In this document: positions 12,001 through 20,022 of the stretch, piece after piece
Layout of the letters: each line of letters begins with the position of its first letter
How positions within the stretch are numbered: position 1 is the first letter of the stretch
DNA from: Sphacelaria rigidula
Lineage: Eukaryota; Phaeophyceae; Sphacelariales
Reading direction: 5' to 3'
Assembly (NCBI GenBank): GCA_964200075.2
Contig: CAXNAA020000352.1
Span: 1 to 22,110 of the forward strand
Length of the DNA stretch: 22,110 nucleotides
Translations under genes and position numbers: made by a program
Notes under the pieces: generated by a model
What the model was told of the DNA's origin: nothing
What the model saw: only the letters and a program-made list of their open reading frames with translations
The model's database searches: none

Positions 12001-15000
12001 CTGATTCACGTCGTTGAAAACGTGAGAACATGAGCAGCAACAAGAAAAATAGTTGTCACGAGTCGACGCAGTGCAGGAGTGCTGATAGTCATAATCCAAT
12101 CGGCGATACCAAAACGTAAGGAGGCGTGTACCGGGGGCGATACGGGGTAGAGCCCTCGAGACCATTAGACCATCAGACGACGGACTCGTCCCGAGGAAGG
12201 GAGGGGTTGGAAGTAGGCCAAAAACAAATGTACATACATGTATATCATCCATATTTTTTCACGGAAACACACACAGAAAGCACAAAAGTCTTCCCTTGTA
12301 GCGTCTCGTTCGAAACAAGAGCTGCATTAGATGAAAACTGCAACTCGGTAGTAGCTTGTCCCTCACCTCTTTAGGTCGTGGCTCCTTGCAATTTTCATAC
12401 CTGGGTTGGCGGATTCGAGGGCACGATTAGGGCTGGGTTAAGGGCAATCGCTATTGGGGGCCGCATCATCATGTGGTCTCCCATCGTATGCGGTTCTCCG
12501 TAACAGTGCGGTCAAGATCGCTCGTCGCAAGTCCGATTCGCTGTGGAAATTTCATGTACTTGTAATATATTAACGTAAACGTCGTGGGCTAACCTACTGC
12601 AGCATCGCTGATCCCTTGCTGTACGACGATGACCCAACGGGGGTCAGCAAAGCATGGAGAGTTAATACTCAAGACTTGTGCGGTGTGGTGGTGCTCGCAC
12701 TACTAGCTCTAGCCTAAACGGTCAGCCCCCCCCTTACATCCGTGTTCGCTCGTCCAAAGCCTCAACCACGACCACCTCCCCGTCGCTGCCGCAAAGAGAC
12801 ACGCCTGCGGCTGCGGCTAGTGGGTGCGTCTTCCAAAACTCCACTACACGCATTGCCAGCCTGGAGGGAAGGGTGGCGCTGTATATGAGGTTCCCGCGTT
12901 GGCCCGCCGCGCCTTGTCCAAAAACCTGCCCGTGCAGCCCGAACAGAGGAAAGCAATAGCGATGGGGGTACGCAAGCTGAAATGGACACGCACGAGCACA
13001 CACACAGAGGCAAACTACACGCGATAAACCAACCAAATACAGGAAGAGGAAAAGGAAAGTCAGCGGCGCGATGCACGATAGAACTGCCTCGGTGAGAGTG
13101 GCGCGTGAGTGCTTCATTCGTGAAGCCTTTACGCCTTGCGGTACACTACCCCCCTCAGGTGGAGACCCTAGTTGAACCACTGCACAGTATGCAGAAGGTC
13201 GGGTGTTTGTTGCCAGATCGGTTACCTTGGGGCATCGGAGAAAAATGTCTTCCCGTGAATAAAGTAATATAGTGTGATGCCCCTATTGCTTCGTTCTTTA
13301 TGCTCGTTGTAGTGGCAGGCGTGACGGAAACATAGCGCACGGTACGCATGTGCATTTGGACGCCGCTGCAGCCTTGCTAGTGACGGCTGAGGTGTTGTCA
13401 GAGAGGTACCTCCATGCTTGTGCCAATCGGGTTGCCCCTGTGCTTCTAGCACTGGCACGGTCTTTGCTGTCAACACAACAGTTTTTGCGATCCAGCCGTC
13501 CGAGACAATCGACCAATTCGGGCCGCCACAAGTCATACGGGCAGCCACGGGCAGTGAGTGTGCTATGGCCGTATTGCAATGTACCACCTGCAAGCCGCTA
13601 CAATACAGCCTCCGATGCCAGACATGTATGCACGGTTGCACAGCAGCACCCGCTTGCGATCTAAAGAGGTCGTATGCTCTTGGACACCAACCCGTGGCTG
13701 CACTGGCACAGGCTGACAGCCGGGAATATACAAAATTAGATGTCCATGGTTTTGCTCTATATCCGGCTTAACAGCAAGGGTCCATCTGAGCCCACTCCGG
13801 GTTCATCTTAGTGTTAACCGTTTGGGTTTCCCTCGTTTTCTTCAGTTCACTTATTCTCGAGTTTCCTCTAGCAACTATTTCAAGGCATTTACCTCGCTTA
13901 CGTCTCCCTTGTGAACACGGCTGGTTTTGTAGCGGAATCAGTTGATGAGCGAGAGCGATGCTACCGTTTGCATGTTCCGTCGTGATATCCCCAGCACATT
14001 GGACTAGTAATCCTGGCGTACTCTCACATATTTTCATGAGTCATGTTTGGGATGAGATCAAGGACCCCTAAATTTTTTAACCTCAGAACAATGTTGCGCA
14101 CCCCTACCGTAGCATCACTCGCGACAACACATGAATCGCCCCAACAGCCCGAGGAACATCCGCACACAAATATTCCTCGATACTGAATCAACGGGAAAAT
14201 CGTAACAAGGCAATGCTTGGCGTTCAAAGTGCTAAATCTTACACGCAGCAACGATGTGGAAGCCCAGGGTCGAACGTGACGGACTCGTGCCGCTTTCAGT
14301 CCGACTATGGTTATTCATGGACACGAGCAGCGAACCAGCGTCGGTACTTCCGTACCGTGAGGCCGTTCATGGACACGAAGGGCGAACCGTCTCTCCGTAG
14401 ATCCTCCCCCAGTTCTCCCATCGCCGAAAACATGCCGCTAGAGCTACGTCCGCTCGCCGGGATGAATAGCACGCCTTTCGCCCTTTGTTGTCCCAAGAAA
14501 GGAGAAAATGCATGCAAAACACGCAGCACCAGGAAAAAAAAATGTTTGCGTTGAAGTATGAACTCGGTAGTACTGTTGGTATAGAGAGTGGGTCATTTGT
14601 CGCCCCCCAAGCGTCGCGAAGACCAGGAGCGAAATGTACATTTTCCGGACGTGCCTTGGCCAATTACTGGTGCCTATAATGAACCTTTGGAGCACCAACC
14701 CTCAATTCAGTACAATTTCCCGGCTGACAGTCCCGCGGAACAATTCCTTCTTGAGGGGATGTCATTTGGAGTGTTTGCTGATGTCGGCATTATGATGATA
14801 CGTGAATATCAGAGATCGACTCTTTACTCGCCATCAGATTGAGGTAAGATGAACTTGACGCGGTCAGCTGTAAAATGAACCTGAGGTGCTCAGCCGTAAA
14901 ATGGAGCAAAACATCGAGGATGTATGTCCAACGTCATAGTTGTCTAGCATCTTCTGCGTAACCTCGGGCTTTGTGCGATGGCGCATGATGACTGGGTACA

Positions 15001-17532
15001 TCCTGACTACATGCTGCGTATTTCGTCGTGTCCCCAACCCTTGACCCATGGAATACAGCGTTATCCTTTTGTAACAAACTTTCGTTTCTTACGTTCACAC
15101 ACTGACCCGCCTACCGTCTGCCTGAGGGGTTCAAATGGTGAGACGCTCATGAGGCAGCATGGAACCCGTGACTGTCTCTGAAAGTGGCGATACCAGAAAA
15201 TGAAGCAACTCACTGTAGACTGTCATCCATATGCGAGATAATCAGTACGCTTCGGGCCGAGTAATCTTAGCGGGATACAGCTCACCCTTCATGACGCTCG
15301 CCGAACACATCACGGCGATTCGCGCTTGTCGATTGATTGCGAGCCTTGTCCGGCGAAAATCCGGCGTACTCCGTCCCGGCTTTGCAGGGATGCGAGGTCA
15401 ATGGTCATAGGACTACGCCATGCAAGATCATGAGTACACCCGAGGGGTTCTGGCGCTTGAGTTATGAAACCATAAGGATAGGTCATGATTTTTCTTTTCG
15501 AGACAGATGGACATGGCGTGACACCGGACGGTGGGCACCTGCGCACAAGTAGGATGCGCTTCACCAACAGAGGGCGTTTTGACTTGCTTTTGTTGTAGAG
15601 ACTCGAGTCTTCAAAATTACCCGTTTCCAAGACACTCCTCCGCAACAAGCTTATAGCGTGGAGAGAGTAAAATCGCCCCCATCGATCCATCCAACAGATG
15701 AACTTTCAGTGCACACACCAACACAATCCGCGCACGACATCGAGGGTATCAAGGCGGTCTCGATTCACGTCGGAGCCGTCGCGAAACGTCGGGTACAGCA
15801 GCTCGGCATATACGCCTGGTACTGGCTACTCAATTCTGGTTCATCCGCGATGTCTCCAATTTCAACGGTGACTTCCAGAGATGACACTTTCTCCCGTGTC
15901 TCAACATTAGGGCTGTCTTCTCGACTCTAACGTCACGCGGAAAATGTGTATGCGCTAGTAGGCTGAATGGCCCCGAATCCATAGGCAGAGATACTCGCGT
16001 ACAGCAAAGCAACTACTGTAGGTGGCACACCGCGGACAGCAACTTGAGTACACCACGCCCACGAGGTTGACACTGGTGTTGCTTCTTACGAGCAGCGTTG
16101 CGCACGCTGAGTCTCTTGCTGCGCAGCCCCGATCTCGTCTCAGAAAAATGCTGACAACTTACTCACTCATGTATGTGATGCGTTACTACAGTACATATTC
16201 TTGTTTGTGCCACGCGAGTTAGGTAGCTAGTCAACACTGGCGGAGACAGAGAAGGGAACATTACCAAGCGAGCTACGCACGTCAAAGTACACAGTGCTAC
16301 TTGAGAATCTGAGCACGGTCTCAGCTATCCCGACTAGACGCACTCCCGCGGTCTGGTACTCTGTGTGACTTGCGGCGCACGCCCAAGCAAACCTGTGACC
16401 ATCACGGCGTGGTAGGGCCTCACAAATTGGAAGTCCAGCTGAGTGGCAAGTCACTGGTCTCCTGGTTGCACACTATGAATTCGTCGACTTAATAGTCGCT
16501 TGGGGGCGGTTTTATGCGACGCGTGCCACGGATCCGCCATCCCAATTGAACGTTCTCCCCATCCCCACCAATATTTTGGGGGTTGGCGTCGGCTGGCAAC
16601 GACGCTGTGAAAGAACGCCTCTCACCGCGTAAGCTAGGTAATCAGGTACCCTTTCTCGTTTGTTGCAATGTTTACCGTAACCATAATGGCGGTCGAGCTA
16701 GATAAAATTGTGCGCGGTAGAGAACCCGAACTCCGCGCAAAGAGGATGATCGTACTACGTAGTGTTTATGTGGCGAGTCACCCATGAGGTAGTATGTAAT
16801 CCATGTCTCTCTGGAAGTGGCGGTACCAAAACCTGAAACGATTCCTTGTAGGTTGTCATCCATATGCAAGATAATTAGAAAGCTTCAGGTCCAACAATCT
16901 CAGAAGGATGCTGCTGGCCCTTCATGAGACTGGTCAAACACAACACGGCGCGTCACGCTTGGTGATTGTAAGCCTGGTCCGTCCCGGCTTTGTAGGGATG
17001 CAAAGTCAGTGGTCTTGTGACTACGGCATGCAACATTATCATGGGTACATTCCCAACTACACATCCGTGTGTCTACGCGGAATATCGACCTGCCGGGAGA
17101 TTCAGGTCGTGTTTGTTCGCATCTTAAGTAGTACGAGGCTCGATGTGACCAGCTCTTTATCATGATGATGATGATGATGATGATCATCATCATCATCATC
17201 ATCATCACCACCATCATCACCCTCAAATCACCCTCGAATCACCATCATCAACAACAAAAACAGTAACGACGACGACGACGACAGGAAATCACGACCAACC
17301 CAACGACCAACCGAAAACACCGGAATCAACACTGGTACGCCCTGAAAAAGCAACGACGACAGTGATACGACAACCGGACACTGCATACCGGGCGCGTCGA
17401 ACGGCCTGTAGCACTCTCCGTGTAACCCGCTTGTTCGGATGCAAGAGCGTTCCATCAAGGTCTGATATCACCGCTCTGATTTCAGTTGCCCCATTTTTGG
17501 CGTCATGCTCGTAACGATGTCCGGTACACGAT
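2901..17532 (-). CDS. Multi-exon HAD hydrolase (Cof / HAD-IIB type), gene span
   Basis: Proposed complement join: 2901-3071, 6670-6835, an unresolved piece, 12367-12400, 12738-12925, 13133-13179, 16360-16418, 17389-17532, open at the 5' end. The translated blocks fall in the order of a Cof-type HAD hydrolase. They are the nucleophile block ISDLDGTLL, a TG strand, a GNLIY hairpin opening the cap, a KEPRP segment, EILPPGTSK with the conserved lysine, and LGDEENDVEML with the metal-binding aspartates, then DGVA near the C-terminus. This family usually dephosphorylates sugar phosphates or other small phosphorylated metabolites with Mg2+; the substrate here cannot be read. About 240 residues are accounted for against roughly 270-300 usual. 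Introns range from 207 nt to over 5 kb. The four main exons are secure. The three small exons are tentative, one internal piece of about 20-25 residues is missing, and no initiator ATG is fixed. Confidence 0.8.
3910..4218 (-). other. Unrecognised minus-strand open frame in HAD intron
   Basis: A 102-codon frame without a true ATG (it opens at GTG). It is rich in charged residues (SREDRDVLEDEMRDVNEG, then FDALDSREKTMALLVDRWWP). The composition looks more protein-like than most frames here, and it lies on the same strand as the enclosing gene. Neighbouring minus-strand frames at 4203-4502, 4430-4732 and 4539-4841 overlap it end to end in different frames, as a decayed mobile-element gene would. 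I recognise no domain. It could be chance. Confidence 0.2.
4780..5250. repeat. GGGACG/CGTCCC-rich repeat zone with paired 14-bp palindrome
   Basis: The palindrome ACGGGACGTCCCGT occurs perfectly at 5000-5013 and 5183-5196. In both places it is followed by CAG, a short variable stretch, then GAAATCTCGTCC or GAAATCCCGTCC. CCCGTCTCGTCCCG-like motifs are dense from 4780 to 4930. This looks like repeat units in direct and inverted order rather than coding sequence. Confidence 0.6.
6470..6496. repeat. GTCT/CTGT microsatellite
   Basis: A short imperfect run of CTGTCTGTCTCTGTCTGTCT within the long intron, next to pyrimidine-rich sequence. Confidence 0.7.
6670..6835 (-). CDS. HAD hydrolase exon with GTSK motif III lysine
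   Basis: This is a 166-nt exon after CCACGTTTTGCAG, entering in phase 2 and ending GAGCAG|GTATTT in phase 0. It encodes ESVDAFRNDLEEHL, a short strand, then LPEMIEILPPGTSKAVGIEALL and TTLDIPPEQ. 'EIxPxGxSKGxxLxxL' is the hallmark of the cap-to-core return in Cof / HAD-IIB proteins, and its Lys is the catalytic motif III residue. A joining phase-0 acceptor at 3071 gives PPEQ-VMALGD, preserving the usual spacing of about 24 residues from the lysine to the GD motif. Nothing here is damaged. The exon is isolated by about 3.6 kb of intron on one side and more than 5 kb on the other. Confidence 0.9.
6950..7182. repeat. 93-bp near-perfect inverted repeat (fold-back)
   Basis: Arms 6950-7042 and 7090-7182 are reverse complements at 91 of 93 positions by my reading, with no gaps and a 47-nt loop. 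The transcript would form a long hairpin. The right arm is bracketed by the 13-bp direct repeat TGCACTCGTTCAG (7082-7094 and 7181-7193). There is no open reading frame that I would call coding. The left end lies about 115 bp 5' (genomically after) of the GTSK exon boundary, inside the intron. Confidence 0.9.
7185..7425. repeat. Second inverted repeat, nested with the first
   Basis: Left arm 7186-7298 and right arm 7328-7420 are imperfect reverse complements. They contain a perfect 24-bp inner stem (7275-7298 with 7328-7351) and a 29-nt loop. The left arm carries an extra 20-odd bp from a tandem duplication of CATTTTTCTCGG. Beyond the right arm, 7421-7444 is the reverse complement of part of the loop of the first fold-back (about 7062-7089). 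Confidence 0.85.
7445..7545. repeat. Diverged copy of the 93-bp fold-back arm
   Basis: GGGCGTAAAACGACGTGGAAGCGCC...GGAGCGGCCTCGA is a decayed direct copy of the 7090-7182 arm (GGGAGTAAAACGATGTAGAAGCCCC...GGAGCGACCTGAGA). It completes the symmetry of the element around about 7313. Confidence 0.6.
12367..12400 (-). CDS. Tentative HAD micro-exon (YENCKEPRPKE)
   Basis: After acceptor GCCAACCCAG the sequence supplies one base completing the AT| codon of the upstream exon to ATG, then encodes YENCKEPRPKE. It ends at a strong donor GAG|GTGAGG in phase 0. The E-P-x-P element is where Cof relatives carry 'Y-x-EP'. The frame stays open past the donor and reads VRDKLLPSCSFHLMQLL, which also looks like the next family segment (a helix with a double Leu, then a hydrophobic strand). 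A longer exon ending at 12317 with a poor GTTTCG donor in phase 2 would join the 6835 exon directly. I cannot decide between a 34-nt micro-exon plus an unseen exon and the longer form. Confidence 0.5.
12738..12925 (-). CDS. HAD hydrolase exon, start of cap domain
   Basis: This 188-nt exon encodes VFGQGAAGQRGNLIY, then a helix containing LPSRLAMRVVEFWKTH, an Ala-rich strand and GEVVVVEALDERTR. It aligns with the N-terminal part of the C2B cap of Cof-type HAD proteins: a G-x-L-I-Y beta hairpin, a helix, and the strand before the 'HxxYxEP' region. The acceptor is GCTTTCCTCTGTTCGGG...GGGCAG, which is pyrimidine rich. The donor is GGAT|GTAAGG, a near-perfect consensus. It enters in phase 0 and leaves in phase 2 (AT|). 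The open frame runs on upstream through the 207-nt intron to 13180, so a simple ORF caller would merge them. Confidence 0.78.
12926..13132 (-). other. Short stop-free intron of the HAD gene (207 nt)
   Basis: Minus-strand GTAAAG...GGGCAG, with a pyrimidine-rich 3' half (TTTTCCTCTTCC..., CTTTCCTCTG). Its length is a multiple of three and it has no in-frame stop. Retention would therefore add 69 residues, including the hydrophobic run LTFLFLFLYLVGL, inside the phosphatase. Confidence 0.5.
13133..13179 (-). CDS. Tentative HAD exon ending PQG, before the cap domain
   Basis: This is a 47-nt candidate exon encoding VQLGSPPEGGSVPQG. It follows an acceptor TACTGTGCAG and ends at a good donor GGC|GTAAAG. 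Its last residues join in phase 0 to VFGQG of the next exon, giving P-x-G-V-F-x-Q-G. That resembles the 'PGVFLQG' turn at the start of the cap in related plant and algal Cof proteins (from memory, not a search). Its 5' phase (two bases of a codon) matches the proposed donor at 16360, creating an ATG codon at the junction. The 3' half is more convincing than the 5' boundary. Confidence 0.5.
15175..15445. repeat. Interspersed repeat R2, copy 1
   Basis: Shares a long diverged alignment with 16800-17055. Markers are GAAGTGGCG/AAAGTGGCG, TGTCATCCATATGC, CCCTTCATGA, CGTCCCGGCTTTG.AGGGATGC and GGTC.T..GACTACG.CATGCAA. It carries GTCCGGCGAAAATCCGGCGTACTCCGTCCC, of which the 16.9-kb copy lacks the middle portion. 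No terminal repeats or coding capacity were evident. Confidence 0.75.
15765..15926 (-). other. Short minus-strand open frame, protein-like composition
   Basis: A 53-codon frame bounded by stops on both sides with no initiator. It contains NVETREKVSSLEVTVEIGDI followed by ADEPELSSQYQAYMPSCC. The composition is coding-like and it lies on the gene's strand within an intron. It does not align with HAD proteins, and I do not recognise it. The opposite strand is also open here, so this may be chance or a relic exon. Confidence 0.15.
16360..16418 (-). CDS. Tentative HAD exon with motif II strand (VMVTG)
   Basis: This 59-nt candidate exon encodes PYHAVMVTGLLGRAPQVTQ. It starts after TTTGTGAG and takes the single base needed by the phase-2 donor of the nucleophile exon, restoring an Arg codon. 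A hydrophobic strand followed by TG is where Cof proteins have 'ATGK/R', and the distance from the preceding helix (RRAR) matches family spacing to within about one residue. The Lys/Arg normally just after TG is absent (Leu-Leu, then Gly-Arg). The donor (A|GTACCA) is weak. It was found by targeted search, so chance resemblance is a real risk. If it is wrong, motif II lies elsewhere between 13.2 and 17.4 kb. Confidence 0.4.
16575..16790. repeat. Interspersed repeat R1, copy 1
   Basis: GGGTTGGCGTCGGCTGGCAACGACGCTGTG through CGAGCTAGATAAAATT, GAGAACCCGAACTCCGCGCAAAG and TACTACGTAGT recurs in diverged form at 20915-21125. R1 is immediately followed here by an R2 copy. Confidence 0.78.
16800..17055. 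repeat. Interspersed repeat R2, copy 2
   Basis: Diverged direct copy of 15175-15445 (see that entry for shared markers). It is shortened by an internal deletion around CTGGTCCGTCCCGGCTTTG relative to copy 1. Confidence 0.75.
17161..17215. repeat. Palindromic ATG/CAT trinucleotide microsatellite
   Basis: (ATG)n switches to its complement (ATC)n at about 17183/17184, giving a perfect 22-bp inverted repeat (17162-17183 and 17184-17205) with no loop. CACCACCATCATCACC follows. It sits in the intron about 175 bp from the nucleophile exon and makes poly-Met/poly-Ile frames on the minus strand that are not genes. Confidence 0.9.
17389..17532 (-). CDS. HAD hydrolase exon with DxDGT nucleophile motif
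   Basis: This is a 144-nt internal exon. It starts after TAACTCTCCAG, which has a CTAAC branch-point-like motif and a pyrimidine run immediately before the AG, and ends at CG|GTATGC. It enters and leaves in phase 2. It encodes an N-terminal stretch ending GATEIRAVISDLDGTLLHP, followed by the helix KRVTRRVLQAVRRAR. The first Asp of DLDGT is the family nucleophile and the second is the general acid/base. A stop (TAA) lies just upstream in frame and there is no in-frame ATG, so at least one more 5' exon must exist. The loop-plus-helix arrangement after DGTLL is standard for HAD-IIB. The motif call is strong; the exact acceptor is an inference. Confidence 0.85.
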
Positions 17533-18780
17533 CTGGAGAGTTAGAAACGTTCATCAGATACGGTAAAAAAGTCAGCATTTTGATTCATCTCATCGGTCAA
17601 GGCATGTATTGATACTTAATCAAGGTCTACAGCGCAATCAAAACGTTGTGAATGTGTGCATATTGAATTGTAATCGTCAACCTGCTTCTTGTGACCATTT
17701 CGGGCAATATTCGATGGTAGACCTTCCGATGCTGGACAGCCCTTGAGGGCAGTACAGTGGTACATGCACTGCCCCAGCCGGTAGCGTCGTTCGAGCGATT
17801 AGTACAACCGGCATCATCATCGCACAGCAAGAGTATTACATACACTATACAACGGTAAAAACTCATACAACCTACTAGTAGCGCTTTACCGCAGCGATCG
17901 CGGTGCTTGGGTGCCTTGTGGTACCTACTTGTATGCCGCAGCCGTGAGCTTAGGAAGTTGAGTACGGCGTCGACAAAAATCATCCCTTTCTCACCGAGCT
18001 GTTTTGAATATGCGAATACCGCTTGCCTGTGTTGTTGATGAATCCTCCGTGATATCACGGGTGACTCAATGTAGACCACATGGCTGCGAAACGCGCAAGC
18101 ACTGCGAGATACATGCGGCCTAGCACTGGCTCGCGAAGCCGGATGCTATTTCAACAGGCGAGGTTTGGTGTGCAAAAAAGCACACGACCCGCAGCACGAG
18201 CTTATTTTGATGAAAAAAATCAGGTCAGGTCCGAGTCGAAGATTTTTTGGGCGCTGACTGCTCTCATGATGATCTGGGCGTGAAGACGGTACAACATCAC
18301 TTTCGCGGATCATCTACACGTGGCAAGAAGCTGTGGGGTGTGTGGTGGAACATGCTTCGGACGCGATTCAAGTTCAAGTTCCGGTAGTGGGGTGCTTGCT
18401 CATTTGCTGATTTAATCCTATTATAACTGCTGCGCACAATACAGAAGTTCCAATGATATTCGGCATGGTCGTGCGAACGATCATGAACAAAACGTGGGTT
18501 GGTCCACAAGGGAACTGACGTCATCAAATCGATTACTTGTGTCATACTTCCTCTGTGCCACAAGTAAGGGTCCTTATGGGCGTTTAATGGTTGGGTATAT
18601 CAACGTTGACGATCATCTTATGGTTCAGTCCGTTCGAGAGATAAAACGCAGACAAAGCTCGTGAAGAAAAAAAACGATAGAAAAAAGTTGTTCTCATCAC
18701 TAAAATTATGTCGAAATATACCCCCATCTTGACCCTTCTTGATCGATTTATACCCCGTAATTGACCGATTTCGGACGTTT
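17533..18780. other. Unassigned sequence upstream of the nucleophile exon
   Basis: Probably intron or 5' flank of the HAD gene. A minus-strand frame at 17627-18079 (150 codons) is open but matches nothing I recognise and has no coding-like motif. No repeat was found by eye. Confidence 0.35.
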
Positions 18781-19186
18781 TCACGTCAAGTACTAGGAAT
18801 AACATGCTAACATAATGTTGGATGGGGCGTGCGCAGGTATATATCGCGGGCATGTCCAAAATAAGTGCTGGTTTCGCGATTGTCACATTTTCTGGCCCAT
18901 TTTCCGTGATTTTTCGTGCTCCCGGGTCTCTCATGCTTTGCTGGGAAAACGAGCGAAAAGTGGCCGTTTTTGGACCGACCTGCTTCTTCTCGGCCGCGCG
19001 GCTGCATGGGTTAGGCACCCACGTTGTAGAAGGAATATTGGTTTCACCTCAAAAAGCGCCGACGAATGCAATAAAAAGATCGAAAATCAAGTATCACATC
19101 GTTGAGCGTCCATGTTGTTGTTGTTGTTATTGTTCTCTTCACATTAAAAGCCGTTCCGATATCTGCGCGGTACATTGGTACTGGGA

Positions 19187-19195
19187 NNNNNNNNN
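19187..19195. other. Assembly gap (9 N)
   Basis: Nine ambiguous bases. Any frame crossing it is unreliable. It lies between the candidate first exon of the HAD gene and the rest. Confidence 0.99.
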
Positions 19196-19309
19196 GTGGT
19201 CACAGGCTAGCAGAAAAAACCAAAATAAAATAAAATAGATCCAGAGTGAAAAACTCACAAAACGCGATACAAGCAAACATAAATAAAGAAGAAAGAAAGA
19301 AGTACATAC

Positions 19310-19402
19310 TGCCAACCTCAGAAGATCCGGTGCCGCAGGTGGCCATTCGGACTTCAGGGAGTGGAACTCGGTTTTCCAAACTCGACGCGCGAATGCAATC
19401 AT
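19310..19402 (-). CDS. Candidate 5' exon with ATG (possible HAD N-terminus)
   Basis: From an ATG at 19402 the minus strand reads MIAFARRVWKTEF, then HSLKSEWPPAAPDLLRLA, and ends at a strong donor GCA|GTATGT (phase 0). An alternative end at 19317 (CTG AG|GTTGGC, weaker donor) would be in phase 2, as the 17532 exon needs, giving LLR-SCTGHR. The basic, acid-free opening would suit an organelle presequence. The frame also stays open upstream, so the ATG need not be the start. Assignment to the HAD gene rests on strand, order and phase only. Confidence 0.25.
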
Positions 19403-19705
19403 AAATACCTTTACTTGTGACACAGAGGAAGTACTAGTGCTAACTTGAGTCTTTGAGCGCCCGAACGCCAGTAGGCCATATTTTGTTTTAATTTTCGACG
19501 GGGGTTCGGAATAACTATTTTTGGTGAGCAGGCGACGCCTACATAGAAGAGGCTTAGTTCACCACTTTACTGCGCGTGATGGATACTCGTGCAATCGAGC
19601 GTGCAGGCAAGATAATGCCTGACCGTTTTGCTCTGCAATACTGCCGGTCAAAACGGAAAAATTACGATTTCGGTTCAGCATTCAAGCGACCTTTTACGTT
19701 TATCG

Positions 19706-19804
19706 GCCGCCCCGGTGACTCAGTTGGTAACCTCGAAAGCTTCCTCTGACGGTTAGGACGTGGGTTCGAACATCGGTGAAGCCACACGATCTGGTAGTTT
19801 TTTT
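19706..19804 (+). repeat. tRNA-like sequence with Pol III boxes (SINE head or tRNA relic)
   Basis: TGACTCAGTTGG (19716-19727) fits a Pol III A box and GGTTCGAAC (19763-19771) fits a B box, 35 nt apart as in tRNA genes. A T7 run follows at 19798-19804, a possible Pol III terminator. The cloverleaf does not close: the bases after the T loop (ATCGG) do not pair with GTGGG, and the acceptor ends mismatch. It is therefore a tRNA-derived SINE head or pseudogene rather than a working tRNA. Confidence 0.5.
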
Positions 19805-20022
19805 CTCACATCATGCCTAACAGTAGGGAGCGACGTCGTCGTGGGTACAAAACGTTCGAGTTCACCGTCGACGAGGGAAAGGTACCGCTCAACCCCTCCC
19901 GCGATTAAAAAAGGCAAGCACCGCGGACGGAAGGTGGGGCACCAAAACAAAATTACAAAAAAACTCTCGTGCTGACGTTCCTCCTGTGTGATCCCAGCTG
20001 ACGCGCCCACATATACTGAAAG

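Larger units (their letters stand above)
6836..12366 (-). other. Long intron region of the HAD gene (about 5.5 kb)
   Basis: This lies between the EPRP micro-exon and the GTSK exon. Family spacing implies that about 20-25 residues are still missing here unless the upstream exon is extended to 12317. It holds the fold-back element at 6950-7545. From 7550 to 12300 I see only short, unrecognised open frames on both strands, a short CA run near 10750 and a G-rich tract near 11810. Frames at 9152-9517 (+) and 10000-10329 (-) are somewhat longer but match nothing I know and lack good starts. Confidence 0.55.

Noticed and set aside
13298-13579. HAD motif II exon reading RSTGATRLAQAWRYL on the minus strand
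   Set aside because: It contains STG and a fitting phase, but lacks the hydrophobic strand before TG; 16360-16418 fits spacing better.
13222-13771. Cys-rich protein gene on either strand
   Set aside because: Three overlapping frames on both strands are open at once, with no starts, motifs or splice support that favour one.
16900-17226. Minus-strand ORF with poly-Met and poly-Ile
   Set aside because: It is the translation of the ATG/CAT microsatellite joined to repeat R2.
19702-19785. Functional tRNA gene
   Set aside because: Pol III boxes are present, but the T stem and acceptor stem do not pair.
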